Assembly (NCBI RefSeq): GCF_963576675.1
Contig: NC_088911.1
Coordinates: 84,287,256-84,351,255, forward strand
Reading direction: 5' to 3'
Length of the DNA stretch: 64,000 bases
Source: Euphorbia lathyris
Taxonomy: Eukaryota; Streptophyta; Magnoliopsida; Malpighiales; Euphorbiaceae
Shown here: positions 52,766 to 64,000 of the stretch, in pieces
Position numbering within the stretch: the stretch's first letter is position 1
Layout of the letters: each line of letters opens with the position of its first letter
Position numbers and translations under genes: made by a program
The notes under the pieces: model-generated
The model's input: the letters and a program-made list of their open reading frames with translations, nothing else
The model's database searches: none
What the model was told of the DNA's origin: nothing

Positions 52766-54463
52766 ATGGGCGAAAACAGCACTCGGTTTCTCCCTGGAAA
52801 CCAAACAACTCAAATACTGCCTGAGGGGCTGCCCATTACTAGGCCTCCCCTATTCTTCGGGTCAAACTATACCTTCTGGAAGAATAAGATGAAAAACTTC
52901 ATTCAGGCTATAAACATGAGTGCCTGGCTATCTATAGTCCAAGGCCCATTTGTACCTGTCGAGGTTGTGGCTGGCCAAACAGTTGTAAAAGCTGAGGCCA
53001 AATGGACAGAGGATGATCTTAAGAAGCTTCAAAATCACGCTTCGGCTATCAATATGCTTCACTGTGCGCTCGATGCTGCAGAATATAATAAAATCTCAGG
53101 TTGTGAGTCGGCACAAGAGATCTGGAAAAAGCTAGAAGTCACCTACGAGGGAACCAATAAAGTAAAGGAGTCCAAGGTGAATCAGCAGATGAGACTGTAC
53201 GAGCTGTTCGAGATGAACAATGATGAGGGCATTTCAGACATGAATGCAAGGTTTACCAACATCATTAATGAGCTCAAGAGATTTGGGAAAATCTTCACTG
53301 AGGAAGATCAAGTCAAAAAGATACTCAGGAGTCTTCCTAAAGACTGGCAAGCAAAGAAGACAGCAGTTGAGGAAGCTCAGGATTTAACCACCTATAAATA
53401 TGACGAACTCATCGGTTCATTGCTGACCCATGAGATATCCATGAAAAACTTTGAGGTGAAGGAAAAATCTGAAGACAAGAAGCAGAAATCCCTTGTCATG
53501 AAAGCTGACTCCACTGACGGGAGCTCAACTGATGATGAGGAGATGGCTATATTCACAAGGAAGATGAAAAGGATATTCAAGAAAAATGACAAATACTCAA
53601 AGAAGCCTTACAGAAAGTTTGATAAGTATAAAGTTGACTCAAGCGACAGCAAATACAAAAAGGACAGCTCAAAGCCCATTACATGCTTTGAGTGCCATCA
53701 AACTGGCCATATTAAGTCAAACTGCCCCACACTGAGGAAAGACAAGAAGAGTGGGAAGAAGGCAATGGTGGCTACTTGGAGCGATAGTGATGAGTCTTCA
53801 TCTACAGAAACTGAGGCCACCGAGTCAGCGAAGATATGCTTCATGGCTGACGAACTTGCTGAGCCATGCGTCTCTGAGCATGCTGACCTATCAGATGACG
53901 AAGAGCAATCAAATGAGGTAATTTCTCTTCCCCAGCTCAGAAACGATATGGTTAATGCCCTGAGTGATCTCTATACACTTGTCAAGAAGTGTAATAAGAA
54001 AGTTAGAACACTCAGCAGGCGCTGTGACGAAGTGGAAGAGGTCAAACTGAGTGACCTCAGATTCCTTCTTTAGGACAATACAACTCTGCATGATAACATG
54101 AAGATCATACATGAGTCTGTCTCTGAAGTCCAGTCAGTTTCAAAGAAACTGAGTAAGGACGTTACAGCTATCCAGAACCAACTGAAGGTTCCAAATAAAA
54201 GAAACAGTCCTCTGAGAACTCAGCACCAAGGTACTAAGCAGAGATGGAATCCCCTGCGAAAAGTCCAGTGTGACTTTTGTGGGAAGTTAGGACACACCAC
54301 TAAGGTGTGCTGGCACGTTCAGCACTGGGGTGCTGACAAGTCAGTGAAACATCCTAAACAGAAGGTCAGTTGTGACTTTTGTGGAAAGAATGGCCATACT
54401 GTCCATGTATGTCGCCATAAAATAAAATATGATGCTTTACCTGTTGCACCTAACAAGCAATGA
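52766..54463 (+). pseudogene. gag: SIRE gag with one internal stop
   Basis: I start it at the ATG at 52766 (MGENSTRFLPG), because an earlier in-frame ATG at 52667 lies inside the LTR. The capsid part shows FFGSNYTFWKNKMKNFI, EIWKKLEVTYEGTNKVKESK and KILRSLPKDWQAKKTAVEEA, as in Copia gag. A CX2CX4HX4C knuckle (CFECHQTGHIKSNC) is at about 53684-53725. A TAG at 54071-54073 stops the frame. The same frame then continues with two more knuckles, CDFCGKLGHTTKVC and CDFCGKNGHTVHVC, up to a TGA at 54461. SIRE gags normally carry their knuckles near the end, so the TAG is read as a mutation. A product ending there would keep only the first knuckle. Confidence 0.88.
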
Positions 54464-54501
54464 CCCAAAAAGAATTGGATACCTAAAAGTAACTAGCTAC
54501 A

Positions 54502-57500
54502 ATGCAGGTAAGCCTGAGATGTGCCGAGAAGTCAAAGATGTGGTATATTGACAGCGCATGCTCAAGGCATATGACGGGTGATGAAACTCAGTTCATCACG
54601 TTTGAGTGTAAACGAGGAGGAAGTGTAAGTTTTGGAGACAACAAGAAGGGTAAGATAGTAGGGTCAGGAACCATCGGAGGTAATCCTACTATTGAATCTG
54701 TCTCCCTAGTCAGCGGACTCAAATATAACTTACTCAGCGTAGCTCAGCTATGTGACAATGGGAGAAAAGTTATATTTGATGCTACTGGATGTAAAATATA
54801 CGAGGGTAAAACAAATGAGTTAATATTAACTACCCCTCGAATAGATAATGTCTTTATGCTAGACTTAGAGAAAAAGTTTTCAAAAACTGTGTGCTTAGTA
54901 TCAAAGGAAGAAAATTCCTGGCTATGGCACAGGAGACTTGGTCATGTAAGCATGGACCTCCTGGCCAAACTAGCAAGAAAGCAATTGGTTGAGGGATTGC
55001 CTGAACTTAAATTTCAAAAAGATCAATTATGTCACGCTTGCCAAGCTGGAAAACAAACCAAACAATCTTTTCACAGCAAAAATATTGTCTCAACTAAACG
55101 TCCGTTAGAGTTGCTACACTTGGATCTCTTTGGTCCAGTCCAGCCGCTGAGTCTGGGTGGAAGAAGATTTTCCTTGGTCATTGTAGATGACTTCTCTCGG
55201 TATACGTGGGTTATCTTGCTGACCAGCCAGGATGAGACCTTTGAGACATTTTCAAATTTGGTTAGAAAAATTGAAAATGAAAAAGACCTAAAATTAGCTC
55301 ACATCCGTAGTGATAACGGTGGAGAATTCAAAAACCAAAAGTTTGTTGAATTCTGTGAAGCCAGCGACATTGACCACAATTTTTCTGCTCCTAGAACACC
55401 TCAGCAAAATGGGGTTGTAGAAAGGAAGAACAGAACTCTGGTTGAAATAGCCAGGACAATGCTGGATGAGCATAGGCTTCCAAAGTACTTTTGGGGAGAG
55501 GCTGTTAACACAGCATGCTATATTCTTAATAGGGCTCTAGTTAGACCTATATTAAAGAAAACCCCCTATGAACTTTGGAAAGGACGAAAGCCCAATATTG
55601 GACACTTTCGTGCCTTTGGTTGTAGATGTTTTATTTTGAATACCAAAGATAGCTTAGCAAAGTTTGATTCAAAAGCTGATGAGGCTATCTTTTTGGGCTA
55701 CTCAACAAACAGCAAAGCATACAGAGTTTTTAATAAACGAACTCAAGTTTTAGAAGAGTCAGTACATGTAGAGTTCGACGAAACTGACCCTGCAGGTAGA
55801 TACCAGCCGCTGACCGAAGATGATCCACACTCAGTAACCACCGCTGACCAAGAACCAGCTACTGAGTCATTCACGAAAAGGCTGACCAAGAGTAAGAGTG
55901 AACCTAAGATTACTTTTAATGACCCATCTACTTCTGCAGAGATTGTTGAAACAGAAACAGCACAAGACATAAGTCTACCTAAAGAGATAAGGATTCCAAG
56001 AGGGCACTCAGAAAGTGCAATCCTTGATTCTGCTGGGAATACCCTGATGACGAGGAATCAACTCAGGAAGTACCTCAGCAATGTTGCTTTCGTCTCAGTT
56101 CAAGAACCGAAGAATTTCGCTGAAGCTGAGTACGATGAATTCTGGATGAACGCAATGCAAGAGGAGCTCGATCAATTCAGAAGAAACGATGTATGGGAGC
56201 TAGTGCCTCATCCAAAGAGTCAGAAGACCATCGGAACAAGATGGGTCTTCAGAAATAAGATGGATGAACAAGGAAATGTAGTCAGGAACAAAGCAAGGCT
56301 TGTAGCTCAGGGCTACAGTCAGCAAGAAGGTATTGACTACGGTGAGACCTTTGCCCCAGTGGCAAGGCTAGAGGCAATTAGAATTCTATGTGCATATGCA
56401 TCTTACATGAACTTTAAATTATTCCAAATGGATGTCAAAAGTGCATTTCTTAATGGAGTTATAAACGAGGAGGTTTATGTAAATCAACCTCCAGGTTTTG
56501 AGGACCCTAAGTTCCCAAACCATGTTTACAAACTCAAAAAGGCTCTGTATGGCCTCAAGCAAGCACCACGTGCTTGGTATGAGAGGCTGACCAGTTTCCT
56601 GCTGACTAGAAATTACGTCAGGGGCAAAGCTAATACAACCTTATTCATTAAGAGAAAGGGTAAAGATACCCTGCTGGCCCAAATTTATGTTGATGATATA
56701 ATATTTGGTGCAACTAACGAATCAATGTGCAAGGAGTTTAGCAAACAAATGCAGACTGAGTTTGAAATGTCCATGATGGGAGAACTCAACTTCTTCCTTG
56801 GTCTTCAAATTAAACAAGGAAAGAATGACATCTTCATCAGTCAAGCCAAATATGCCAAGGAGATATTAAAGAAATATGACTTGGAAAATTGCAAGCCAAT
56901 ATCCACTCCTATGGGCACTGACACTGTCCTCTGCGCTGACGAGAATGGTAAGTCAATAGACAGCAAATTATATCGAGGTATGATAGGCTCTCTACTTTAC
57001 TTAACAGCCAGTAGACCGGACATTCAGTTTTCAGTATGCTACTGTGCTAGATATCAATCTAACCCTAAGGAATCTCATTACATTGCTGTAAAAAGAATCC
57101 TTAGATATTTGCAAAGCTCAGTGAACGCAGGTTTATGGTATCCAAATACTCATGATTTTACACTCATCGGATACACTGACGCTGACTATGGACAGGATAA
57201 GCTGGAACGTAAAAGCACCTCTGGAGGATGTCACTTCTTAGGAAGCTGTCTTGTATCCTGGTTCAGCAAAAAGCAGGCGTCAGTAGCCCTGTCTACCACT
57301 GAAGCTGAGTACATTGCTGCTGGTCATTGTGTTGCTCAAGTCCTATGGATTAAGCAACAGCTTGAAGACTATGGTGTTCAAACGAAGACAATTGAAGTCA
57401 AATGTAACAATAAAAGTGCAATTGATCTTTCAAAGAACCCAATTCAACACACCAGAATGAAGCATGTCAGCATCAGACATCACTTCATTAGAGACCATGT

Positions 57501-57633
57501 ACTCAAGGGTGAGATCAAGCTGACCTTTGTCCCAACGGACGAACAACTTGCGGATATCTTCACGAAGCCACTGGCCCGTGAGCAGTTCAGCATACTGAGA
57601 GAAGTTATTGGTATGTTTAATCCTCTTCAGTAA
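54502..57633 (+). CDS. pol: SIRE pol polyprotein, intact
   Basis: There are 1,043 codons. Protease: [14 protein letters not shown] (14-27), with DSA where most Copia proteases have DSG. Integrase: zinc finger H143, H148, C177, C180 and core D208, D271, E307, with the GAG-preintegrase pattern [12 protein letters not shown]: about 565-800, with [12 protein letters not shown] (D644) and YVDD at 729-732. RNase H: YTDADYG (D893) and STTEAEYIA (E934-E936), ending [10 protein letters not shown]. All catalytic residues that I can check are present. The frame is -1 relative to gag, and a stop (TAA at 54490) precedes it in its own frame. Expression would need a frameshift, internal start or other recoding, or the junction is itself damaged. 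Confidence 0.95.
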   Translation: MQVSLRCAEKSKMWYIDSACSRHMTGDETQFITFECKRGGSVSFGDNKKGKIVGSGTIGGNPTIESVSLVSGLKYNLLSVAQLCDNGRKVIFDATGCKIYEGKTNELILTTPRIDNVFMLDLEKKFSKTVCLVSKEENSWLWHRRLGHVSMDLLAKLARKQLVEGLPELKFQKDQLCHACQAGKQTKQSFHSKNIVSTKRPLELLHLDLFGPVQPLSLGGRRFSLVIVDDFSRYTWVILLTSQDETFETFSNLVRKIENEKDLKLAHIRSDNGGEFKNQKFVEFCEASDIDHNFSAPRTPQQNGVVERKNRTLVEIARTMLDEHRLPKYFWGEAVNTACYILNRALVRPILKKTPYELWKGRKPNIGHFRAFGCRCFILNTKDSLAKFDSKADEAIFLGYSTNSKAYRVFNKRTQVLEESVHVEFDETDPAGRYQPLTEDDPHSVTTADQEPATESFTKRLTKSKSEPKITFNDPSTSAEIVETETAQDISLPKEIRIPRGHSESAILDSAGNTLMTRNQLRKYLSNVAFVSVQEPKNFAEAEYDEFWMNAMQEELDQFRRNDVWELVPHPKSQKTIGTRWVFRNKMDEQGNVVRNKARLVAQGYSQQEGIDYGETFAPVARLEAIRILCAYASYMNFKLFQMDVKSAFLNGVINEEVYVNQPPGFEDPKFPNHVYKLKKALYGLKQAPRAWYERLTSFLLTRNYVRGKANTTLFIKRKGKDTLLAQIYVDDIIFGATNESMCKEFSKQMQTEFEMSMMGELNFFLGLQIKQGKNDIFISQAKYAKEILKKYDLENCKPISTPMGTDTVLCADENGKSIDSKLYRGMIGSLLYLTASRPDIQFSVCYCARYQSNPKESHYIAVKRILRYLQSSVNAGLWYPNTHDFTLIGYTDADYGQDKLERKSTSGGCHFLGSCLVSWFSKKQASVALSTTEAEYIAAGHCVAQVLWIKQQLEDYGVQTKTIEVKCNNKSAIDLSKNPIQHTRMKHVSIRHHFIRDHVLKGEIKLTFVPTDEQLADIFTKPLAREQFSILREVIGMFNPLQ

Positions 57634-57964
57634 ATTCCTGAACTAAATGAATATGCATGCTGAGTGAATTACTATGCTGAATGATTGATTGTTTGCTTAG
57701 TAACTCATCGAAACTGACTGAACATCAAATACTGAGTAAACTTGCACACTGAGTAAATTAGTTTAAACTTAAACTTAAAAAACCATCTCTTTATGCAATA
57801 CTGACCACTCAGAATATCAAACGATTAGTATTCTAAACGCTGAGTGTTAGATCCGTTAGAATAAATGCAATAGCACGCATATAGCCCTAGGATGACGTAT
57901 ACGCCGTATGTGTCATAAATACCAGGATCTTTGTCGGTTCAAAATCCCAAGGCAATACTGACAC

Positions 57965-60913
57965 ATGGATTCGATTAAATCCACACCACACATCACCTCT
58001 ATAAATAATGGGTATTTCCCTATTTTTTATTCTTTACGCTTATCGAACTCTAAGGCAAAGAAATTCCTTCTCTCTAAAATTCCATCGAAGCTTTCCCATC
58101 CTAAAACTATGACTAAGGTTTCCTACAACACCTCCGGTGCCGGCCACCAAAAGTCCAGCTCCGATGAACCTACAAAGAATCCTCCAACACCCAGCAAAGG
58201 AAAAGCTGGTCAGGAAAAACCCGTAAAAATCAGAACCTACTCCAAGGTTTTCGAGAATGTCCGTGAATGGAAAGTTGAACCCTCAAGATGGGTATCGGAA
58301 AACTTCGTGCAAAATGAACAACCGTTCTGCGAGTGGATTTCACAGAATGGATGGACTGGGCTGTTTTCGGTTAGGGATGAAACTTATCCTGACCTGGTGA
58401 GGGAGTTTTACCACAACCTCAAAGTTGCAAATGACAACACTGACTACCTGTGCACAGTGGTGAAAGACAAAACCATTTTCATCAACCCTCTCTACATAGG
58501 AAATCTGCTCAATTTAAAAACTGAGGGAGCAAGGCTGAGAAGATCTGGAGATTAGGATGGAATTGGGTATGTACACAACTTCTGCAAACCTGAGGGCCAC
58601 TCAGGAGAAGTCTCAGCTTCATCAATGGGTCGGCACCAGAAAATGGCTCACTACTTGCTGACCTACTTCATCTACCCAAAGATCAACTGCACTACATCAG
58701 CAACAAACTTCGAGCAATGCTTTATATGGCATATGCTGACGTACACTCCCATCAACATGCCGGTCTTTCTCGTTGCTGGTTTCCTTCGAAGCACTGGCAC
58801 GATGCGGCTTGGATCACTCATCACCAGAATCCTCATTGACCATAAGGTTGATCTCGAACGTGAGGAGAAGACTTGAGGAACTGAGATCACAGCTGCCTCA
58901 CTGAGAGCACTAAAGTTTGGACAGCCTTTGAAGAAAGGTAAAGCTGCTGCTGCTGCTGGCCAAGCTGAGGGAACTGTTGAGCCAAAGAAAGGGCGAAGGA
59001 CTAAGGCCCCAGCTTCCCGCAAAAGGAAAACTGCTGAGACTCCTTCCAAAAACGTTGAGTCTCCAACAAAAAGGCAGAAGTCAGCTGAGAAACGAAGCAG
59101 GCAAGGTGAGCCTGGAACTGAGGAAACTACTGAGCAACCTCAGAAGAAGTAGAAACCTTCTACACTGACTCCCCTCAACGCTATACCAACTGATTTCGTT
59201 GTACCGGGTGACTCTCACTTCACCCAGTGTCAAAGTACTATAGCTGAGCATGATGAGCACGATGTACAACTGGATGATCATTTTATCTCCCAAGTTGAAG
59301 AAGAACTTGATGGTGATAGCTCAGAGGAAGAAGAAGAAGAAGCCATCGGTCAGGATGACGCTGAGGACTCTGAGGAAACAGCCAGTGAGAATGAGGTTGA
59401 GCATGCCGATACTGAGTTGGCTGCTGGAGTTGAGCAAGTACTCGACCAACACACTGTTGATCCAGCTGAAGAGCAAACTGACCAGCCTCATACTGAGCAA
59501 CAAGAATCTTCCCCTTCTCACTCAAGAGAACCTGATCATACTGTCACTCCACCTCGTAGAAGGCGAAAGTTGGTCAAGGCCAGTGAGAAGCTAGTCAGTG
59601 AACCTCCTGTGCAACCACCAACTCTTCCTGACTTTGTCCTCTCAAAGAAAACTAAGGACCCTTCTACCGTCAAACTCAAGTTTTTCAAACGCCAATCAAC
59701 CTCCACTACATCGGCGCCATTAAAAAAGCAAGCCTCTGTTTCTTCTCAGCAGGAACATACCGACCCCAATGCTTCTGTAACATCAACCAGTCAGGTTGAG
59801 CCGACTACTATTCATGCTATTTCCTCTAGCATGGTGCTGACTCCACACACTTCTGCCGTCAGCACAGACAGTATTCGCATTACAACTTCTCCAACTCAAC
59901 TCTTTGCCAATCAATCAACTATCCCACAAACACAAGTGCAGATTGGTTCATCACTTCCAGTCACTGACCTGGTAACTCCTTTCACTCCTCGTCCTTTCGG
60001 TCACACTGATGTCCCTGAAGGATCACAAAGCTATCTGAATGCCACTGAGTCCGGAAAAAAGATCATTGACTCGGTGCAAGCATTAATCAGAGACCTTCAA
60101 CACTCCACTCATCCTGCTGCTGGCTCTTCAATTCTTGAGACCACCCAGCTTTCCCAAGTCACTCAGCTTCTCAACGAAGTTAAGGGACTCAAGGATCTGC
60201 TGAACGTCGTCATATCCTTCCAAGCACAGCAAGCTAAGCAGGATTCAATTGCCAAGCTGGCTGAGATTCAGCTGACAACCGTGCAACACTTGAACTCTCT
60301 CCACCAACAAGTCCAGAACTTATCAGCTGCGCATCCTGACTATGCCACTTCATCTGAAATCAAGATGCTCTTTGCTCAGCTTCATACTGAGCAACTTAAG
60401 ACCAACGAGCAAATGGTTTCGTACAGTCAGTGCTCGGTAGAGCAAATTGGTGAGGCTATACGGTTGCTTAATCTGAATAAGCAAGAGATGGATACTGACG
60501 CAATGAAGCAGAATGAGATGCTGACTCTCGCACAACAAACTTTCAACCACATTCGTCATAACAACATTCAACGTCAGTATTACGACACAACTCTTTTAAA
60601 GACTTTTCACCAAATCTTTCCTGGCCTTACTGAAGCTCTTATCTGGCAAGGCAAAGCTCAAGCGTTTAGCGTCAATATGCTCAGTGCTGCTGATCTCAAA
60701 GTACCCAAAGAGGTATCAGCTGATGGAGTTGCCATCTTTGATGGCGTAAATGAAAGCGCTGAGAAACTTAAGGAGCTGTCCCAAGAACTAACTCGAGATG
60801 TCTTAACTGATGCTTTCAGACTCCCTGAAGTTGACAAAACGGGGGAGAAAGAACATGCAGCTAGAGCTCAGCATGAGCGAAGTCAGTCGTCGCAACACAG
60901 GAAAAAGAAATAG
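57965..60913 (+). pseudogene. SIRE envelope-like ORF, three in-frame stops
   Basis: One frame runs from 57965 (or the ATG at 58109, MTKVSYN) to 60913 without any frameshift. It is broken by TAG at 58553, TGA at 58874 and TAG at 59150. The first part has a folded-looking domain (WRVSEN-like WVSENFVQNEQPFCEWISQN, then IFINPLYIGNLLNL). The middle is basic (KKGRRTKAPASRKRK). It is followed by a Glu/Asp-rich stretch and a Pro/Thr/Ser-rich stretch. The last third is a probable coiled coil rich in Gln and Leu, ending SSQHRKKK. The position after pol is that of the SIRE envelope-like gene. I see no signal peptide, fusion peptide or clear membrane anchor, so a true envelope role is not supported. Confidence 0.8.
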
Positions 60914-61453
60914 ATAGGCTAGCTCGGTATAGGCTAAGTCAGTTGTACTCTATTTGCCTTATCTATATATATTTTGCTGTGTAATCACTGACTTCTATCT
61001 ATATATCATATCTGCATCTTTTATTCAATTTCTGAGTTATGATATATGTTACTAAGTACTGAGTCATTATGTATCTTCAATTAAATCAGCTATGTTTAAT
61101 ACTTGTAACATTTATTGACTAAATCAAATGCTGATAACATGTTTGACATTGACCTATGTGTTTATAAAACATTCTGATAAGAACTCATTGAACAACAAAT
61201 TACTCAGCGCGCTCTATATGACTAAACCTTCCGCTTAATACTGAGTAAATAGAATATGTTGAAATAGCTGACCTATATCTAAAAACTGACCTTAGACTTA
61301 CTCATTTAAACCTTTAAATGTTTTGAGTAAAACTAAGTCAGTAGCTCAACCCTTACGGGGGAGTTTGCTAAACTATACTAGGTCAACTATCATGGGGGAG
61401 CTCATACTGAGTTCCTCGCTGAATAGTTTTGCCAACATCAAAATGGGGGAGTT
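60914..61453 (+). other. 3' untranslated region and polypurine tract of SIRE
   Basis: No ORF. The stretch is rich in the motifs ctgagt and ctgac. There are three gggggag runs: ttacgggggagtttgc (about 61355), catgggggagctc (about 61393) and, directly before the 3' LTR, aaatgggggagtt (61441-61453). The last is the polypurine tract; the first two look like duplicates of it. Confidence 0.8.
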
Positions 61454-62799
61454 TGTTGAAACACCTTTCCACATAATTTTGATTTGACAAAATTGTTTAA
61501 GTATAATTTAAAATACATATTCTAAAACATACTAAGTTTAAATGCTTTGATTTATTCTACTAATGTGTTTGTTCAATGTTGAGTTAAAACTGTTATAAGA
61601 CATAAGAATTAAAAGGCCCAAGCCCAATATGGAAGCCAAGGCCCAAGTCAAACAACTCAGTACAACTCGGCCCGCGTTTGTCAAAACGTTGCCGTTCTGG
61701 ACAAAACGCAACTCAGCATGAGAAGGATCTAGAAGACCTTCGGGAACAACTTCAAGATGAAGCTGCTGAGTAGATTCGACAAACGTACAAGACAGCAGCT
61801 GGCGAAGGAAAACTTCCAGACAAAGTATTTCTCCTTTGGGCAAAGTTCAGACGACACAGTATGCTGTCCAGTTGACTTTACCATAAAAGGAGAGACAGTC
61901 TGCTGAGCTGACCGAGGACAGAAGATACACAATTCTGATTGGCCGAGAGCTCTGAGCAAGTCAGGATGACAACGACAGGAAGCCGTTTCCCTCCAATGGT
62001 TATTTCGAAATTTGAAATGACCGATGCCCAGACGTCTCTATAAATAGTGCCATCAGAAGCTTCACTCAACACAGAACTTGATCAAGCCATTACGCTGACC
62101 AAATTTCTACACAAGTTCTGCAAGCAAAGAAGCAAAGAAAAATCTTACACTACAATTCTTATATCTGTGTAAAAGTCTAGAGTGATTATTTCAATCGTCT
62201 AAAGTGTCTTAGCAAATCTTTGTATAGGACAAAACACTTATCATTTCTAGAGATTAGAAAGGAGAGGCTGAGTACTCGGTTTTAGTACTCAGCGAGAGAT
62301 TAGGATTGAGTAGAGGTATAGAGGAAGGTACTCTTTTCATACTCAGTTGCTAAGATTGTAAAAGGTTTGAGGCTCTACCTTTAAAGAGCTCAGTAGAGGA
62401 TTCGAAATCTCGGAACGTGTTCCGGGGACAGGTCGTACGCTTAGAAGAAGCCGAACCTGGATAAATCTGCTGAGTGAAGTATTTCTTACCTTTAACTCCT
62501 TATATATATTGCTTGCTTAAAATAACCAAAAACTGACCAAGTAAAGAGGTCAAGTTTGAGTTGTGCGCATTAAACGTCTGAGCTCAGGAATAGACTCTAA
62601 GTGCTATCTCCTGACTCAAGCTAAGAAACTGACCTAGTCACCAGTTGACTAAGCCAGTATCTTGCTGTTTACTCAGCGCCGCTGTTAAAACCTTTTTTCC
62701 TTAGAAAAAGAAGTCTGCCCTAATTGCGAAAAAGTTTAAATAGTTCCTAACCCCCCCCCCCCCTTGGAACTACACTTGCAACCTTACAAGGGACCAACA
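61454..62799 (+). repeat. 3' LTR of the SIRE element
   Basis: This 1,346-bp copy differs from the 5' LTR by about 18 substitutions, a 2-bp gain (gaagtatttctt), an extra C near 62029, and a longer C run. It starts right after the polypurine tract and ends caagggaccaaca, followed by gggat. Confidence 0.96.
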
Positions 62800-62879
62800 G
62801 GGATGACCTATAAACTTGACAAAAACGTCATTAAAAGAATAGAGTAAGAATTTGCAATCATCAAGAATGAGACCATACA

Positions 62880-64000
62880 AGAGATAACATAGACATGACT
62901 CAAATGCTCAACTACAGTAGCGACGTCGGTTTGATCACACAACTATCACGTCTCAGATTCTTCAACCAACTAGGAGCTTCACGAATGCTGATAGCGTTAC
63001 CATCACGGGGAAGAAAATTACCTTAAATAGTCTTTAAGAAAGCCCCACAAAAAACACCATTATTATCTCGAATTACAACACCTAGTCCTAGTAGCCTAGA
63101 ACCCGTAATAACCGAAGCATCAACATTCAACTTAAACGCACAATTGGTAGGCTTAGTCTACTTAACACATCCCCTAAGTGAAGACTCATCACTAATCGAC
63201 CCACCCTCAACAAAAAATAAACTTTAATAGAGTTTTGAGAATCCTACCATTCTTTTAAACTTGAACAAATCATTCGGTAGGAAATATCAACAACAATCCT
63301 CACACCTTTACACACAATCTTATTTCTACTAAGCCAAATCCCCCAAACAGTCATTGTCCAATGACAAAGACGGTCCTTTGCAAAACTATAGAACACAAAA
63401 TCTACCTAGTCCCTAAAATTGTCAAGACAACCAAACGCAGCAATGCTAAACCTTGAGGCATCCAAATAGCAATAGAATGTTAACAAGAAAAAAAAGGATG
63501 CATCACAGTTTTATATCCGGGACCACACAATAGACACATCAAACTGATATTTATCTTTCTGTTAACCAAAACTATAATAGTAGGTAGAATATCATTATAC
63601 ACTCTCCATAAAAAAATTACATACATTTCTAGGAATTTTTAACTTCCATAACAAATCCCAATTGTTGCTGAAAACAGATGGAACAAAATTACAAAGCAAC
63701 TTGTAGGCGCTACTAACTGAATACCACCCGTGATGTTCAAACCTCAAAAACCTAGAATTAGGACTTGTCTCACGAGAAATCGATATGCTAAGGATATTAG
63801 AAATATCAACCTCATTGAAAATATCTTAAACAATTTTCACATCTCACTTTCGCATTCTCGATTCAAACAAAGATGATATAGGAGTTTCGGCAATCTCATG
63901 TGGGAGGACAGTGGTAACCTTTTCTATAAGATTACCAACAACCCACTAATCACTATCAATTTTTAACAAATCACTATTACTAGCACGACAACGACAACCT
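62880..64000 (-). pseudogene. Decayed LINE, continuing past the window
   Basis: On the minus strand, near 63145-62950, the frame reads KLNVDASVITGSRLLGLG, VVIRDNNGVFCGAFLKTI, a TAA, then RDGNAISIREAPSWLKNL, which is the RNase H of plant LINEs. Near 63600-63450 it reads VIFLWRVYNDILPT and CLLCGPGYKT, a zf-RVT remnant, and DRLCHWTMTVWGIWLSRNK in between. Several frames and stops are involved. It is a separate copy from the one at 49-50 kb, because both contain the same two domains. Confidence 0.7.

Larger units (their letters stand above)
51364..62799 (+). mobile_element. Complete SIRE-type Ty1/Copia retrotransposon (11.4 kb)
   Basis: Two LTRs of 1,339 and 1,346 bp bound it, with a perfect gggat duplication at 51359-51363 and 62800-62804. 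The order is LTR, tRNA-iMet primer site, gag, pol (protease, integrase, RT, RNase H), an envelope-like ORF, polypurine tract and LTR. The extra ORF after pol and the length mark the SIRE (Maximus) lineage. The LTRs differ at about 18 substitutions plus a few indels (about 1.3%). At an assumed 1.3e-8 changes per site per year this means roughly half a million years. Pol is open, but gag has one internal stop and the envelope-like ORF has three. Confidence 0.97.

Noticed and set aside
57965..60913. Calling the SIRE extra ORF a true viral envelope gene
   Set aside because: No signal peptide, fusion peptide or clear membrane anchor is visible. Only its position supports the name envelope-like.

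Overview
The window is plant nuclear DNA, most likely from a eudicot. It is AT-rich and holds spliced GT-AG genes. It also carries Tat-type Ty3/Gypsy and SIRE-type Ty1/Copia retrotransposons, Au-like SINEs, Helitrons, hAT, CACTA and Mutator-type foldback elements, and L1-type LINE remnants. I see no bacterial, organellar or CRISPR content.

Layout. 1-7.2 kb is repeat-rich intergenic DNA: a MITE, an Au-like SINE, two long foldback elements each with a 9-bp target duplication, a CACTA-like end that holds a solo LTR, and the tail of an old Copia-type LTR. 7,262-29,936 is one complete Tat-lineage Gypsy element on the minus strand, 22.7 kb, with a 5-bp duplication (gccgt). It has 2.97-kb LTRs, a tRNA-Arg-type primer site, and gag and pol separated by a single in-frame TGA. 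Between pol and its 3' LTR lies an antisense gene with introns, encoding a plant-mobile-domain-like protein with its own TATA box. That part also holds two minisatellites, one split by a 2.8-kb hAT element. 30-34 kb holds an LTR-like repeat and a foldback element with a 5'-truncated LINE inside.

34,190-44,472 is a host gene on the plus strand, a ZDP-type DNA 3'-phosphatase (PARP-type zinc finger plus PNK3P domain). I rebuilt it as 15 exons and 397 codons. Four consecutive exons of 60, 60, 63 and 60 nt are tandem copies of one exon-intron unit. Its introns hold two SINEs, a Helitron with a multiplied end, and a foldback element. 48,558-46,822 (minus) is an intronless gene for a probably organelle-targeted, acidic protein that I do not recognise. 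It is convergent with the ZDP gene.

49-50 kb is a decayed LINE followed by a Helitron 3' end. 51,364-62,799 is a complete, young SIRE-type Copia element with a gggat duplication. Its LTRs differ at about 18 of about 1,340 positions, pol is intact, and gag and the envelope-like ORF carry nonsense codons. 62.9-64 kb is another decayed LINE that runs off the window.

Most unusual: (1) the Tat element encodes four successive capsid-like GAG modules, the last straddling the gag/pol stop, where a TGA replaces a conserved Trp codon; (2) the spliced antisense mobile-domain gene inside a retrotransposon; (3) the exon-duplication array in the ZDP linker; (4) a Helitron with about four tandem copies of its 5' end; (5) a GC-rich cluster of short palindromes just upstream of the Tat LTR TATA box.
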